From NCBI GenBank assembly GCA_903922545.1, contig CAIXUE010000186.1:1-6700 (forward strand): DNA of 6,700 bases. The letters are read 5' to 3'. Positions 1 through 6,260 of this stretch are shown here, piece by piece. Origin of the DNA: an uncultured Alphaproteobacteria bacterium (GTDB lineage: Bacteria; Pseudomonadota; Alphaproteobacteria; Micropepsales; Micropepsaceae). A program made the translations under genes and the position numbers. The notes under the pieces are model-generated. The model did no database searches and was not told the origin of the DNA. It saw only the letters and a list, made by a program, of their open reading frames with translations. The number at the start of each line of letters is the position of its first letter. Position 1 is the stretch's first letter.

Positions 1-262
1 CTTCGCGGACATACATGCGTTTGACTTCGGCGAAGTCATCCAACAGCGCCACGCCGCCACAGCCCATGGCTGCGCCATCCTTGCGCGCGATGAAGAAGCG
101 GATATGCGGCTGAAAGATCGCGTCCAGCGCCAGGCCGTGGCGCTGATGCGCGCTGTAAAGCGTCGAGAGCTCGTCGTTCAGCTCGTTGATCAGTTCGGCG
201 ATTTCCGGGGTGGCCGAAGACACCGGCGCAATCTCGATGGCATTGTCGGGAACGGCCGTCAT
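1..262 (-). CDS. GNAT family N-acetyltransferase (N-terminal part, runs off the left edge)
   Basis: The visible 87 residues are the N-terminal part of a GCN5-related acetyltransferase, which would transfer an acetyl group from acetyl-CoA to an amine; the substrate cannot be told. Seen: a helical start (about residues 18-37), then QPHIRFFIAR (51-60), the strand-turn GCGGVALLDD (67-76) and EVKRMYVRE (79-87). The last is the beta-4 strand that in this family leads into the acetyl-CoA-binding loop (R/Q-x-x-G-x-G/A), which lies beyond the window. The ATG at 260-262 is preceded by GGGAAGG (269-275) at 6-nt spacing, supporting this start. It begins 19 nt after the mlaF-like stop on the same strand, so it is probably the last visible gene of the alr-mlaE-mlaF operon. 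A role linked to lipid transport is not implied. Family call fairly sure, substrate unknown. Confidence 0.82.
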   Translation of the reverse strand, partial: MTAVPDNAIEIAPVSSATPEIAELINELNDELSTLYSAHQRHGLALDAIFQPHIRFFIARKDGAAMGCGGVALLDDFAEVKRMYVRE

Positions 263-281
263 GCGCGGCCTTCCCGGCACA

Positions 282-1049
282 TCAGGCTTTCACCGCCATC
301 TTGATCGGCCCTTCGGCCCGGCCGTGGATGAACTGGTCCACATATTCGTTGCCGCTATGATCGATCTGGCTGGTGGGGCCGGTCCAGATGATCTTGCCCT
401 GGTAGAGCATGGCGATGCGGTCGGAGATTTTGCGCGAGCTGACCATATCATGGGTGATGGAAAGCGCCGTGGCCCCGACATCGCGCACCGTGGAGACGAT
501 CAGATCGTTGATGATGTCGGCCATGATCGGGTCCAGCCCGGTGGTCGGCTCGTCAAAGAAAATGATTTCCGGATCCGCCGCGATGGCCCGCGCCAGGCCC
601 ACGCGCTTCTGCATGCCGCCCGACAATTCCGACGGCGACAGATATGCCACATCCGAACCCAGCCCCACTTTCGCCAGCTTGGTGATGGCGATGTCCTTGG
701 CTTTGGCGCGGCCCATGCCACGGCCCTGAATCAACCCAAACGCCACATTTTCCCAAACCGTCAGCGAGTCAAACAGCGCCGCGCCCTGAAACAGCATGCC
801 GAATTTCTTCATCACCGGATCGCGCGCCGCGCCTTTCAGCCGCGTCACTTCCACCCCATCCACCAGAATGGTGCCCTCGTCCGGCGTCAGAATTCCCAGA
901 ATGCACTTCAGGGTGACGGATTTTCCGGTGCCCGAACCGCCAATGATCACGGTGGAGGATTGTTTCTCGACCGTAAGGTCAACGCCATCCAGAACCACTT
1001 TGCTGCCAAAGCGCTTCTTCACCCCAGCCATTTCAATTTTGGCGGTCAT
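282..1049 (-). CDS. mlaF: MlaF-type ABC transporter ATPase (phospholipid/ Mla pathway)
   Basis: This is the cytoplasmic ATPase of an MlaFE-type ABC transporter, which in characterised bacteria drives phospholipid movement between inner and outer membrane. At 255 residues it has the usual length. All ABC motifs are visible and intact: Walker A GGSGTGKS (37-44), Q-loop Gln88 in MLFQGA, signature ELSGGMQKR (141-149), Walker B IIFFDEP (162-168, catalytic Glu167), D-loop GLDP (171-174) and switch His200 in SITHD. The ELSGGM signature and the early LFQGAALFDSLTVWENVAF segment are typical of the MlaF/Ttg2A group rather than sugar or metal importers. Its ATG overlaps the permease stop by 4 nt (ATGA, 1046-1049) with no clear ribosome binding site, so translation is probably coupled. 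No MlaD-like substrate-binding gene follows in the window; a GNAT gene does. The mlaF symbol is by homology; a toluene-tolerance (Ttg2A) label means the same family. Confidence 0.95.
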   Translation of the reverse strand: MTAKIEMAGVKKRFGSKVVLDGVDLTVEKQSSTVIIGGSGTGKSVTLKCILGILTPDEGTILVDGVEVTRLKGAARDPVMKKFGMLFQGAALFDSLTVWENVAFGLIQGRGMGRAKAKDIAITKLAKVGLGSDVAYLSPSELSGGMQKRVGLARAIAADPEIIFFDEPTTGLDPIMADIINDLIVSTVRDVGATALSITHDMVSSRKISDRIAMLYQGKIIWTGPTSQIDHSGNEYVDQFIHGRAEGPIKMAVKA

Positions 1050-1831
1050 GCGTGAAACAGGATCGCGGTCAGAACAAAATCGGTGGCCAAAATCAAAATG
1101 GAAGACGACACCACCGCCGCGGTGGTGGCCGCGCCCACGCCCTGCGCCCCGCCCTTGGAATTGAAGCCGTGATAACAGCCCATCAACGCCACGATGAAGC
1201 CAAACACCGCCGCCTTGATCAAGCCGCCCGTCACGTCAGCCTGGGTGGCGAAATCCACCGTGTTCTTCAAATAGATTGAACCGGTGAAGCCCAGATTTTC
1301 CGTCGCCACCAGATAGCCGCCAAACACGCCGATGGCGTCCCCCACCGCCGTCAGGATCGGCATGGAAATCACCGCCGCCACCAGCCGCGGCACCACCAGA
1401 TATTTGATGGGATTGGTCGCCAGCGTGGTCAACGCATCAATCTGCTCGGTCACTTTCATGGTGCCGATTTCGGCGGCGATGGCGGCGGAAACCCGCCCCG
1501 CCACCATCAGGCCGGCAATCACCGGCCCCAATTCGCGCGTGATGCCCAACACCACGATCTGCGGCACAATCGCTTCGGCGCCATAGCGGTTGCCGCCCAG
1601 ATAAATCTGCAGCGCCAGCACCGCGCCGGTCGAAAGCGCCGTCAGCCCCACCACCGGCAGCGAGAAATAACCAATCCGCAAAAGCTGAATGCCGATCAGC
1701 CGTCCATAAATGGGCGGGCTCACAATGCTCAGCAGTGCCTGGCCGGTGAATTTCGCCACCCGGCCGATCAGCGCCAGAAAGCCCAGCACCGTCCGCCCGA
1801 TCGCCGCCACAAAATTTTCAGCCATCTGCAT
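1046..1831 (-). CDS. mlaE: MlaE-family ABC transporter permease
   Basis: This is the inner-membrane permease partner of the adjacent MlaF-type ATPase. It is 261 residues, the usual MlaE length (the E. coli protein is about 260). Seen: an amphipathic N-terminal region (1-45), hydrophobic segments at about 57-79, 103-120, 146-172, 205-222 and 237-259, and the family hallmark from 100 to 134, ELGPVIAGLMVAGRVSAA followed by EIGTMKVTEQIDAL, which includes the coupling region contacting the ATPase. The NPIKYLVVPR stretch (140-149) is also characteristic. There is no N-terminal STAS-like domain. Its ATG shares one base with the alr stop (TGATG at 1831), so translation is likely coupled; Met3 is an alternative start. 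Known MlaFE complexes need MlaD and often MlaB; neither is in the window, so they must be further downstream or elsewhere if the complex is complete. Confidence 0.95.
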   Translation of the reverse strand: MQMAENFVAAIGRTVLGFLALIGRVAKFTGQALLSIVSPPIYGRLIGIQLLRIGYFSLPVVGLTALSTGAVLALQIYLGGNRYGAEAIVPQIVVLGITRELGPVIAGLMVAGRVSAAIAAEIGTMKVTEQIDALTTLATNPIKYLVVPRLVAAVISMPILTAVGDAIGVFGGYLVATENLGFTGSIYLKNTVDFATQADVTGGLIKAAVFGFIVALMGCYHGFNSKGGAQGVGAATTAAVVSSSILILATDFVLTAILFHA

Positions 1832-2952
1832 CAGGCGTGGTCCACATATCGGCGCGGCACACGGGGCGAGATGCCCGTCAACACTTCATATTCGTTGGTG
1901 GCGCAATATTCTGCCATCTCGCTCACGCTGACGGTATCGCCGAACAGTTCGACCACATCACCTTTGCCCGGCGGCGTGGCCATGCCGGTGATATCAATCG
2001 TCATCAAATCCATGGAGACGCGCCCGGCATATGGCGCGCGCGCCTTGCCGAACGCCGCCATGCCCCGGTTGGAGGCGGCGCGCATGATGCCGTCGGCATA
2101 TCCCAGCGCCAGAGTGGCAAGCATTGTCGGCCTTTTTGCACGGAAGGTGGCTGCGTAGCCAACGGTCTGACCCTTGTCAATTCGGCGGGTCTGCAGCACC
2201 TGGGCCGTCAGCACGGCCACGGTTTTCATGATGTTTTTTTGCCCTTTGGGACTGACGCCTTTTGGACTGACGCCCCACAGCGCGATGCCCGGCCGCACCA
2301 GATCGAAATGATAATCCGGGCCAAGGAATATCCCGCTGGAAGCCGCCAGGCTGGCCTTGGCCGGGGGCAGCATGGCCAAAGCGGCGCGAAAACGCGAAAG
2401 CTGCTCACGGTTCATGGCGGCGCCTGGCCCCAGATCGTCAGCACACGCCAGATGGCTCATCAGCAAAGTCAGATTGAGGCCGGCCAGACGCGTTTTCCAG
2501 TCACCGGCAATGGTTGAAACATCCGCGCTGCTCAGGCCCAGCCGGTTCATGCCAGTGTCCATGTTCAGCACCGCGTCCAGCGTGCGGCGCGAAGACTTGG
2601 CGGCCTCAGACCAGGCGGCAATGCCATGCAGCCCGTTCAGCACCGGCGTCAGATTATGGGCGATCAACGCCGAAGCAGTTTCCGGCGTGGGCCCATCCAG
2701 CACCAGAATGCGCGCCTTCGGCACGGCGGGACGCAGCGCCACGCCCTCACTTAGCCGCGCCACAAAAAACGTATCGCAGCCCGCGCCCGCCAGCGCCTGC
2801 GCCACCATGCCGGCGCCAAGCCCATAACCATCGGCCTTGACCACGGCGGCGGCATCGGCCGATCCGGCCAGCTTGCCAAGCGTGCGGTAATTCTCCGCCA
2901 CCGCGCCCAGCCGCACCGTCAGGCTTGCCGTTTCAACATTGCTATCGGTCAT
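1831..2952 (-). CDS. alr: Alanine racemase
   Basis: This PLP enzyme interconverts L- and D-alanine in the cytosol and supplies D-Ala for peptidoglycan. At 373 residues it is normal length. Seen: the PLP lysine Lys39 in AAVVKADGYGLGAG, Arg137 in MDTGMNRLGL, His167 in MSHLACAD, Ser205/Ser206, Arg220 in DLVRPGIALWG, the second catalytic base Tyr266 in VGYAATFRA, GYADG (284-288) and Met314 in RVSMD. Both halves of the active site (N-terminal TIM barrel, C-terminal beta domain) are therefore complete. The ATG at 2950-2952 lies 10 nt after the upstream stop; GAAAG is a weak ribosome binding site. Odd features: near-identical 15-bp tandem copies encode GVSPK-GVSPK at the junction between the two domains, directly followed by an A7 run (see repeat entry). 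A catabolic DadX role is not excluded, but there is no dadA beside it, so a biosynthetic role is more likely. Confidence 0.97.
   Translation of the reverse strand: MTDSNVETASLTVRLGAVAENYRTLGKLAGSADAAAVVKADGYGLGAGMVAQALAGAGCDTFFVARLSEGVALRPAVPKARILVLDGPTPETASALIAHNLTPVLNGLHGIAAWSEAAKSSRRTLDAVLNMDTGMNRLGLSSADVSTIAGDWKTRLAGLNLTLLMSHLACADDLGPGAAMNREQLSRFRAALAMLPPAKASLAASSGIFLGPDYHFDLVRPGIALWGVSPKGVSPKGQKNIMKTVAVLTAQVLQTRRIDKGQTVGYAATFRAKRPTMLATLALGYADGIMRAASNRGMAAFGKARAPYAGRVSMDLMTIDITGMATPPGKGDVVELFGDTVSVSEMAEYCATNEYEVLTGISPRVPRRYVDHA
2245..2274 (-). repeat. 15-bp tandem duplication inside alr
   Basis: Two adjacent 15-bp units (2245-2259 and 2260-2274) differ at a single base and in frame encode a doubled GVSPK in alr (about residues 227-236). 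The unit length is a multiple of three, so the frame is kept. It lies where the barrel domain passes into the C-terminal beta domain, a place likely to tolerate extra residues. Close identity suggests a fairly recent slippage duplication. Confidence 0.85.
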
Positions 2953-2962
2953 GTCGCTTTCG

Positions 2963-3634
2963 CTAATTGGGCTGGGGAATGCCAGGCGCGCGGCTGTTGT
3001 TGCCGGTGAACATATCCGAAAGGCATGGCGTATTGAGCATCACCGGGCAACCGGGATTGGTCTGCATCTGCTGGCGCAGGGCCTCAGAGCCGGTGGGCCG
3101 GGCATTGGTGTCCTGAATCACCAGTCTGGGCAGGGCGTTCAGCACCAGCGCGCCATTGGGCAGCTGCACCGCCGTCCAGGGAATATGGGTACAGCGCCCC
3201 TGCTGCGACTGGTTCAGATATTCAAAGCTGCTGGCGCCGCAGGCCAAGTAATTGCCCACCGATCCCAATATGTCGCCCGGCGCGGGCGTCGGCGGCTTCA
3301 TTTCCGGGATCACTGGCGGCTTGGGAACCACGGTCAGCGGCTTGGCGCTGATATCATGGTCATTGTTCTGCACATCCGGCTTGATCAGATCGACCTGCGG
3401 CGCGTTGTTCCGGTGCAGCAGCGACAGGTCCAGCATGGTCTCGATCGGCCCGCGCACGCCGGGGCGCTCCAGATTTTGTCTGAGCGAAATCACCAGCATC
3501 GAAAATAGGCCAAAATGAATAAGCGCGACGCACGCCCAGGTCAGCGTGTCCCGGATCAGAAGGCGGCGGCGCTCCTCCGGGCTGCGAACTTTCCTCCGGC
3601 CAGCCGGGAAAACCTGGATGTCGTCAGTCAGCAA
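2963..3634 (-). CDS. Hypothetical single-pass membrane protein with a cysteine-bearing periplasmic domain
   Basis: I do not recognise a named family. The 223 residues show a basic cytoplasmic N-terminus rich in Arg/Lys/Glu (12-28), one hydrophobic segment (about 31-51) and no cleavage site that I can see, then a Pro-rich linker (about 99-120, with PKPPVIPEMKPPTPAP) and a C-terminal domain (about 123-223). This anchor, proline linker and periplasmic domain order is TonB-like, but the C-terminal domain does not look like TonB. It has four cysteines (132, 148, 196, 204) in YLACG, GRCTHIPW, NPGCPV and NTPCL, able to form two disulfides in the periplasm. The start is TTG (3632-3634): a TGA stop lies in frame seven codons upstream, AGGAAGA (3642-3648) is 7 nt ahead, and the next Met (46) is inside the membrane segment. 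It is 10 nt before alr, so it is likely first in the alr-mlaEF operon. An envelope role is inferred from context only. Confidence 0.78.
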   Translation of the reverse strand: MLTDDIQVFPAGRRKVRSPEERRRLLIRDTLTWACVALIHFGLFSMLVISLRQNLERPGVRGPIETMLDLSLLHRNNAPQVDLIKPDVQNNDHDISAKPLTVVPKPPVIPEMKPPTPAPGDILGSVGNYLACGASSFEYLNQSQQGRCTHIPWTAVQLPNGALVLNALPRLVIQDTNARPTGSEALRQQMQTNPGCPVMLNTPCLSDMFTGNNSRAPGIPQPN

Positions 3635-3641
3635 GCGGGCG

Positions 3642-3648
3642 TCTTCCT
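3642..3648 (-). promoter_or_regulatory. Ribosome binding site that supports a TTG start
   Basis: AGGAAGA on the minus strand, 7 nt before the TTG at 3632-3634. It decides the start of the unknown membrane protein gene, because no ATG or GTG lies between the in-frame TGA upstream and the membrane segment. Confidence 0.6.
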
Positions 3649-3689
3649 GCGGTCAGGCTCTGATACGGCCAGGGAACGTGGACAACCGG

Positions 3690-3717
3690 ATCATAGCCGG
3701 GCGGCGAGGCTCCGCAA
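3690..3717 (-). promoter_or_regulatory. Possible sigma-70-type promoter of the minus-strand operon
   Basis: On the minus strand TATGAT (3690-3695, 5 of 6 to the -10 consensus) follows TTGCGG (3712-3717, only the TTG matches) at 16-bp spacing. Transcription would start near 3683, giving a leader of about 50 nt before the TTG start of the operon's first gene. The -10 is good and the -35 poor, so this is a prediction only. Confidence 0.35.
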
Positions 3718-3762
3718 ATCGCGCGGCCTGACAAGTTCTTCATTCTACGCAGTTTTTAGCTG

Positions 3763-3776
3763 ATTTGGGCCCAAAT
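3763..3776. promoter_or_regulatory. 14-bp perfect palindrome in the divergent intergenic region
   Basis: ATTTGGGCCCAAAT is its own reverse complement over 14 bases. It sits 30 bp before the glycosyltransferase start and about 130 bp from the start of the minus-strand operon, a suitable place for a dimeric regulator to act on one or both. No adjacent gene encodes an obvious regulator for it. It has no loop, so it is not a terminator hairpin. Confidence 0.4.
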
Positions 3777-3806
3777 TGCAGTTTGCCCCCCGCTCCTGCA
3801 TAACGC

Positions 3807-4592
3807 ATGGGAATGCAACTATTCCTTGTCAATCTCGCGCGCCGCCCCGACCGGCTGGCAGCCATGACGCAGGCCGCCAATGCCTTGGAATTGGGCCTGA
3901 CGCGGATCGAGGCAGTGGATGCCAGATCAAGGGCATCGCTGGATGAAATTTTTGCACCCTCCGGTCCCCTGGGCGAAATTCCGCGCGGCGACAAGGCCTG
4001 CTTTCTGTCGCACCGCGCCGCCTGGGAAGCTTTCGTCGCCAGCGGCGACGCCTACGCGGCGGTGCTGGAAGACGATGTGATCCTCTCACCCTCGGCGGGG
4101 CGCTTTCTCAAGGACGAAAGCTGGATTCCGCCCGGCGTCGAGCTGGTCAAGCTGGAGCATTACGGCCCCAAAGGCCAAAGCGTGCTGCTGTCGGATTTCA
4201 AAGACCTGAAGGACGGCTTTCGCATCGGGCGCATGCGCTCACGCCATACCGGCGCCGCCGCTTATATTTTGTCTCGCCGCATCGCCCAGCTGCTGCTGGC
4301 CGAAAAGCGCTTTAACCTGCCGGTGGATCACCTTCTCTTCAATCCCAACAATTCCGCGCTGTTCGCCAAACTGTCGCCCTGGCAATTGCTGCCGGCGGTG
4401 GCGCGGCAACAGGATTTTGTCGGCGCCAAATCCGATATCGAGGGCACCCGCATCGGATTGCGCGCCCTTTCGCCCACTTACATCCGGCGCGAGCTGGTCC
4501 GTTTCGGCTATGACCTGAAATTGCTGCCGGCCCAGTTCCTGCTGGCCATCACCGGCCGCGCCCGCTTCACCCGCATCGGGACGAAAGCCTAG
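3807..4592 (+). CDS. Glycosyltransferase family 25 protein (LPS/LOS-type glycosyltransferase)
   Basis: This is a GT25-family enzyme; relatives transfer sugars, often galactose from UDP-Gal, to lipooligosaccharide or other surface glycans at the cytoplasmic face. It has 261 residues, normal for the family, and no membrane segment. Seen: LFLVNLARRPDRLAAM (5-20), the typical opening for this family; the conserved CFLSHRAAWE (65-74); an acidic metal-binding-type motif AVLEDDV (85-91); GAAAYILSRRIA (149-160); and PVDHLLF (172-178), where Asp174 is a likely active-site residue. The ATG at 3807 has no clear ribosome binding site; the ATG at 3813 (Met3) is an alternative. It is alone on the plus strand, divergent from the alr operon and convergent with dnaB, so it is probably transcribed alone. 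Sugar donor and acceptor cannot be told; no other glycan genes are in the window. Confidence 0.88.
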   Translation: MGMQLFLVNLARRPDRLAAMTQAANALELGLTRIEAVDARSRASLDEIFAPSGPLGEIPRGDKACFLSHRAAWEAFVASGDAYAAVLEDDVILSPSAGRFLKDESWIPPGVELVKLEHYGPKGQSVLLSDFKDLKDGFRIGRMRSRHTGAAAYILSRRIAQLLLAEKRFNLPVDHLLFNPNNSALFAKLSPWQLLPAVARQQDFVGAKSDIEGTRIGLRALSPTYIRRELVRFGYDLKLLPAQFLLAITGRARFTRIGTKA

Positions 4593-6019
4593 CTTTCCGC
4601 AATCAGATCGCTGAACCGCGTGAAGCGGTCGTCGAAATACATGTCGATCTTGTTGGTGGCGCCATGGCGGTGCTTTTCCACCAGCACTTCCGCCCGCCGG
4701 TGGGCGCGCTCGCATTTTTCCAGCCATTTGGCGTGATCGGGCGAACCGGCATCCGGCTCGCGGTTCTTGAGGTAATATTCCTCGCGATACACAAACATCA
4801 CCACGTCCGCGTCCTGCTCGATGGAGCCGGATTCGCGCAAATCCGACAGCACCGGGCGCTTGTCATCGCGCGCATCCACGCCGCGCGACAGCTGCGACAG
4901 GGCCAGGATCGGCACATTCAGTTCCTTGGCCAGGGTTTTGAGGCCCTTGGTGACTTCGGTGATTTCCTGCACCCGGTTCTCGGCCCGGCGCGACGGCTCA
5001 ACCAGTTGCAGATAGTCGATGATGATGACGCCGATCTTCTTTTCGCGCTTCAGGCGGCGGGCACGGGCCGCGATCTGGGCGATGGAAATGCCGCCGGTAT
5101 CGTCGATGTAAAGCGGCAGGCTCGACAATTCCTGCATGGTGAGAACGAATTTCTCCCATTCGCTTTCGGAAAAGCGGCCATTGCGGATTTTCCACATTTC
5201 GATTTCGGTCTGCTCGGCCAGAATACGGGCCGACAGTTGCTGCGCCGCCATTTCCAGCGAAAAGAACAAGACCGGCGCGCCGCGCGGCATCTCCGCCCCC
5301 GCCGCGATGTCCTGGCTATAGGTACGCGCGGCATGAAAGGCCATGTTGGTGCCCAGCGCGGTTTTGCCCATGCCGGGGCGGCCCGCCAGGATCAGAAGAT
5401 CGGAAGGCTGAAGCCCGCCCAACAGCCGGTCGATATCGGTAAAGCCGCTGGTGACGCCGGAAATCTGGCCGCCGCGCTTTTGCGCCGCTTCGGCGGATTC
5501 CACCGTCCGGCGCAGCGCCTCATGGAATTCCAGCGGCCCTTCGCCGTATTTGGAGGTTTCGCTGACGGCGTAAAGCGCCTTTTCGGCTTCCTGTATCTGC
5601 GCCGCCGGGCCCTTGTCGGCCGGGGCTTCATAGGCGGCATTGACGATATCCTCGCCAATGCGGATCAGCCCGCGCCGCACCGAAAGGTCATGCAGAATGC
5701 GGGCATAATCCTTCACCTTGGGCATGGCCGGCGCCGCAGAGGCCAGCCCCGCCAGATAGGCCACGCCGCCTACTTCGATCAGGCCCGGATCCGCCTTCAT
5801 CGCCGCATGCAGCGTCAGGGGCGTCAGCACATAGGCGCCGCGCTCAAACGCCTGCGCCATGGTTTCGAAAATGCGCGCATGCAGCGGATCGTAGAAATGC
5901 TCGGGCCGCATCTGCGTGCCCAGCCGCTCCAGCGACTGGTTATCGACCAGGATGCTGCCAAGCAGCGCCTGCTCGATGTCGATGTCATAGGGCACATGGC
6001 GATAGGCGTCTTGTTCCAT
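4589..6019 (-). CDS. dnaB: Replicative DNA helicase DnaB
   Basis: This is the hexameric 5'-3' helicase that unwinds DNA at the replication fork and contacts primase. Taking the ATG at 6017-6019 gives 476 residues, close to the 471 of E. coli. Seen in this numbering: the N-terminal domain (about 8-110, with DIDIEQALLGSIL), a linker (about 125-185), then the RecA-like domain with ITSGF-type entry (188-193), Walker A GRPGMGKT (213-220), FFSLEM with catalytic Glu256, Walker B VIIIDYLQL (331-339), SQLSRGVDAR (375-384), LRESGSIEQDAD (394-405) and the Lys449/Arg451 finger region in VEKHRHG. A short insertion after Walker A (about 233-247) is common in alphaproteobacteria. An in-frame TTG at 6076 would add 19 unconserved Arg-rich residues and is less likely; GAGAC just before the ATG is a weak ribosome binding site. 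rpsR-rplI, often upstream of dnaB, are not here. Confidence 0.97.
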   Translation of the reverse strand: MEQDAYRHVPYDIDIEQALLGSILVDNQSLERLGTQMRPEHFYDPLHARIFETMAQAFERGAYVLTPLTLHAAMKADPGLIEVGGVAYLAGLASAAPAMPKVKDYARILHDLSVRRGLIRIGEDIVNAAYEAPADKGPAAQIQEAEKALYAVSETSKYGEGPLEFHEALRRTVESAEAAQKRGGQISGVTSGFTDIDRLLGGLQPSDLLILAGRPGMGKTALGTNMAFHAARTYSQDIAAGAEMPRGAPVLFFSLEMAAQQLSARILAEQTEIEMWKIRNGRFSESEWEKFVLTMQELSSLPLYIDDTGGISIAQIAARARRLKREKKIGVIIIDYLQLVEPSRRAENRVQEITEVTKGLKTLAKELNVPILALSQLSRGVDARDDKRPVLSDLRESGSIEQDADVVMFVYREEYYLKNREPDAGSPDHAKWLEKCERAHRRAEVLVEKHRHGATNKIDMYFDDRFTRFSDLIAES

Positions 6020-6260
6020 GATCGTCTCGTTATCGCCCTTGAAAGCCCCTCGCCCAGCCCGGCGCGGGGTCCGCAATCAAACTGTTGTCCCGGGCCGGAA
6101 CAAGTACGATTCCGGTCTGCTAACAGCTTCGCAAAACCCGTCACAGATTTAGTGTTTTTCCCGCGAACGACCACAATTAAACGCCGCCCACAGCCCGGCG
6201 GTTGCCGCGTCCCGGTTGGCCAATCTTGCAAAGTCCCGCAATCGGGATATCTGAGTGTGC
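6020..6260. other. Divergent leader between dnaB and the arsR-type gene
   Basis: No gene is supported here. It must hold the dnaB promoter (minus) and the regulator's promoter (plus), but I find no convincing -35/-10 pair for either. Visible structure: an inverted repeat CCGGAA-N9-TTCCGG (6095-6115) in the dnaB leader, and a small hairpin TCCCG-CAAT-CGGGA (6234-6247) just before the regulator gene. The inverted repeat over the SDR promoter (6552-6577) has no copy here. Confidence 0.5.

Noticed and set aside
186..1055. 289-codon open frame on the plus strand opposite the mlaF gene
   Set aside because: Antisense to a complete ABC ATPase; low-complexity His/Arg/Asp-rich translation with no recognisable domain.
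1837..2517. 226-codon open frame on the plus strand opposite alr
   Set aside because: Antisense shadow of alr; no domain, and the alr active-site residues are intact.
2963..3634. TonB energy transducer
   Set aside because: Only the layout is similar. The C-terminal domain lacks a recognisable TonB pattern, has four cysteines, and there is no exbB/exbD nearby.
3635..3806. Short extra gene in the divergent intergenic region
   Set aside because: The open frames here are short, lack a good ribosome binding site and overlap either the promoter region or the start of the unknown membrane protein.
6020..6076. 19-residue N-terminal extension of DnaB from a TTG
   Set aside because: Arg/Gly-rich and unlike DnaB N-termini; the ATG at 6019 gives the expected length and start.
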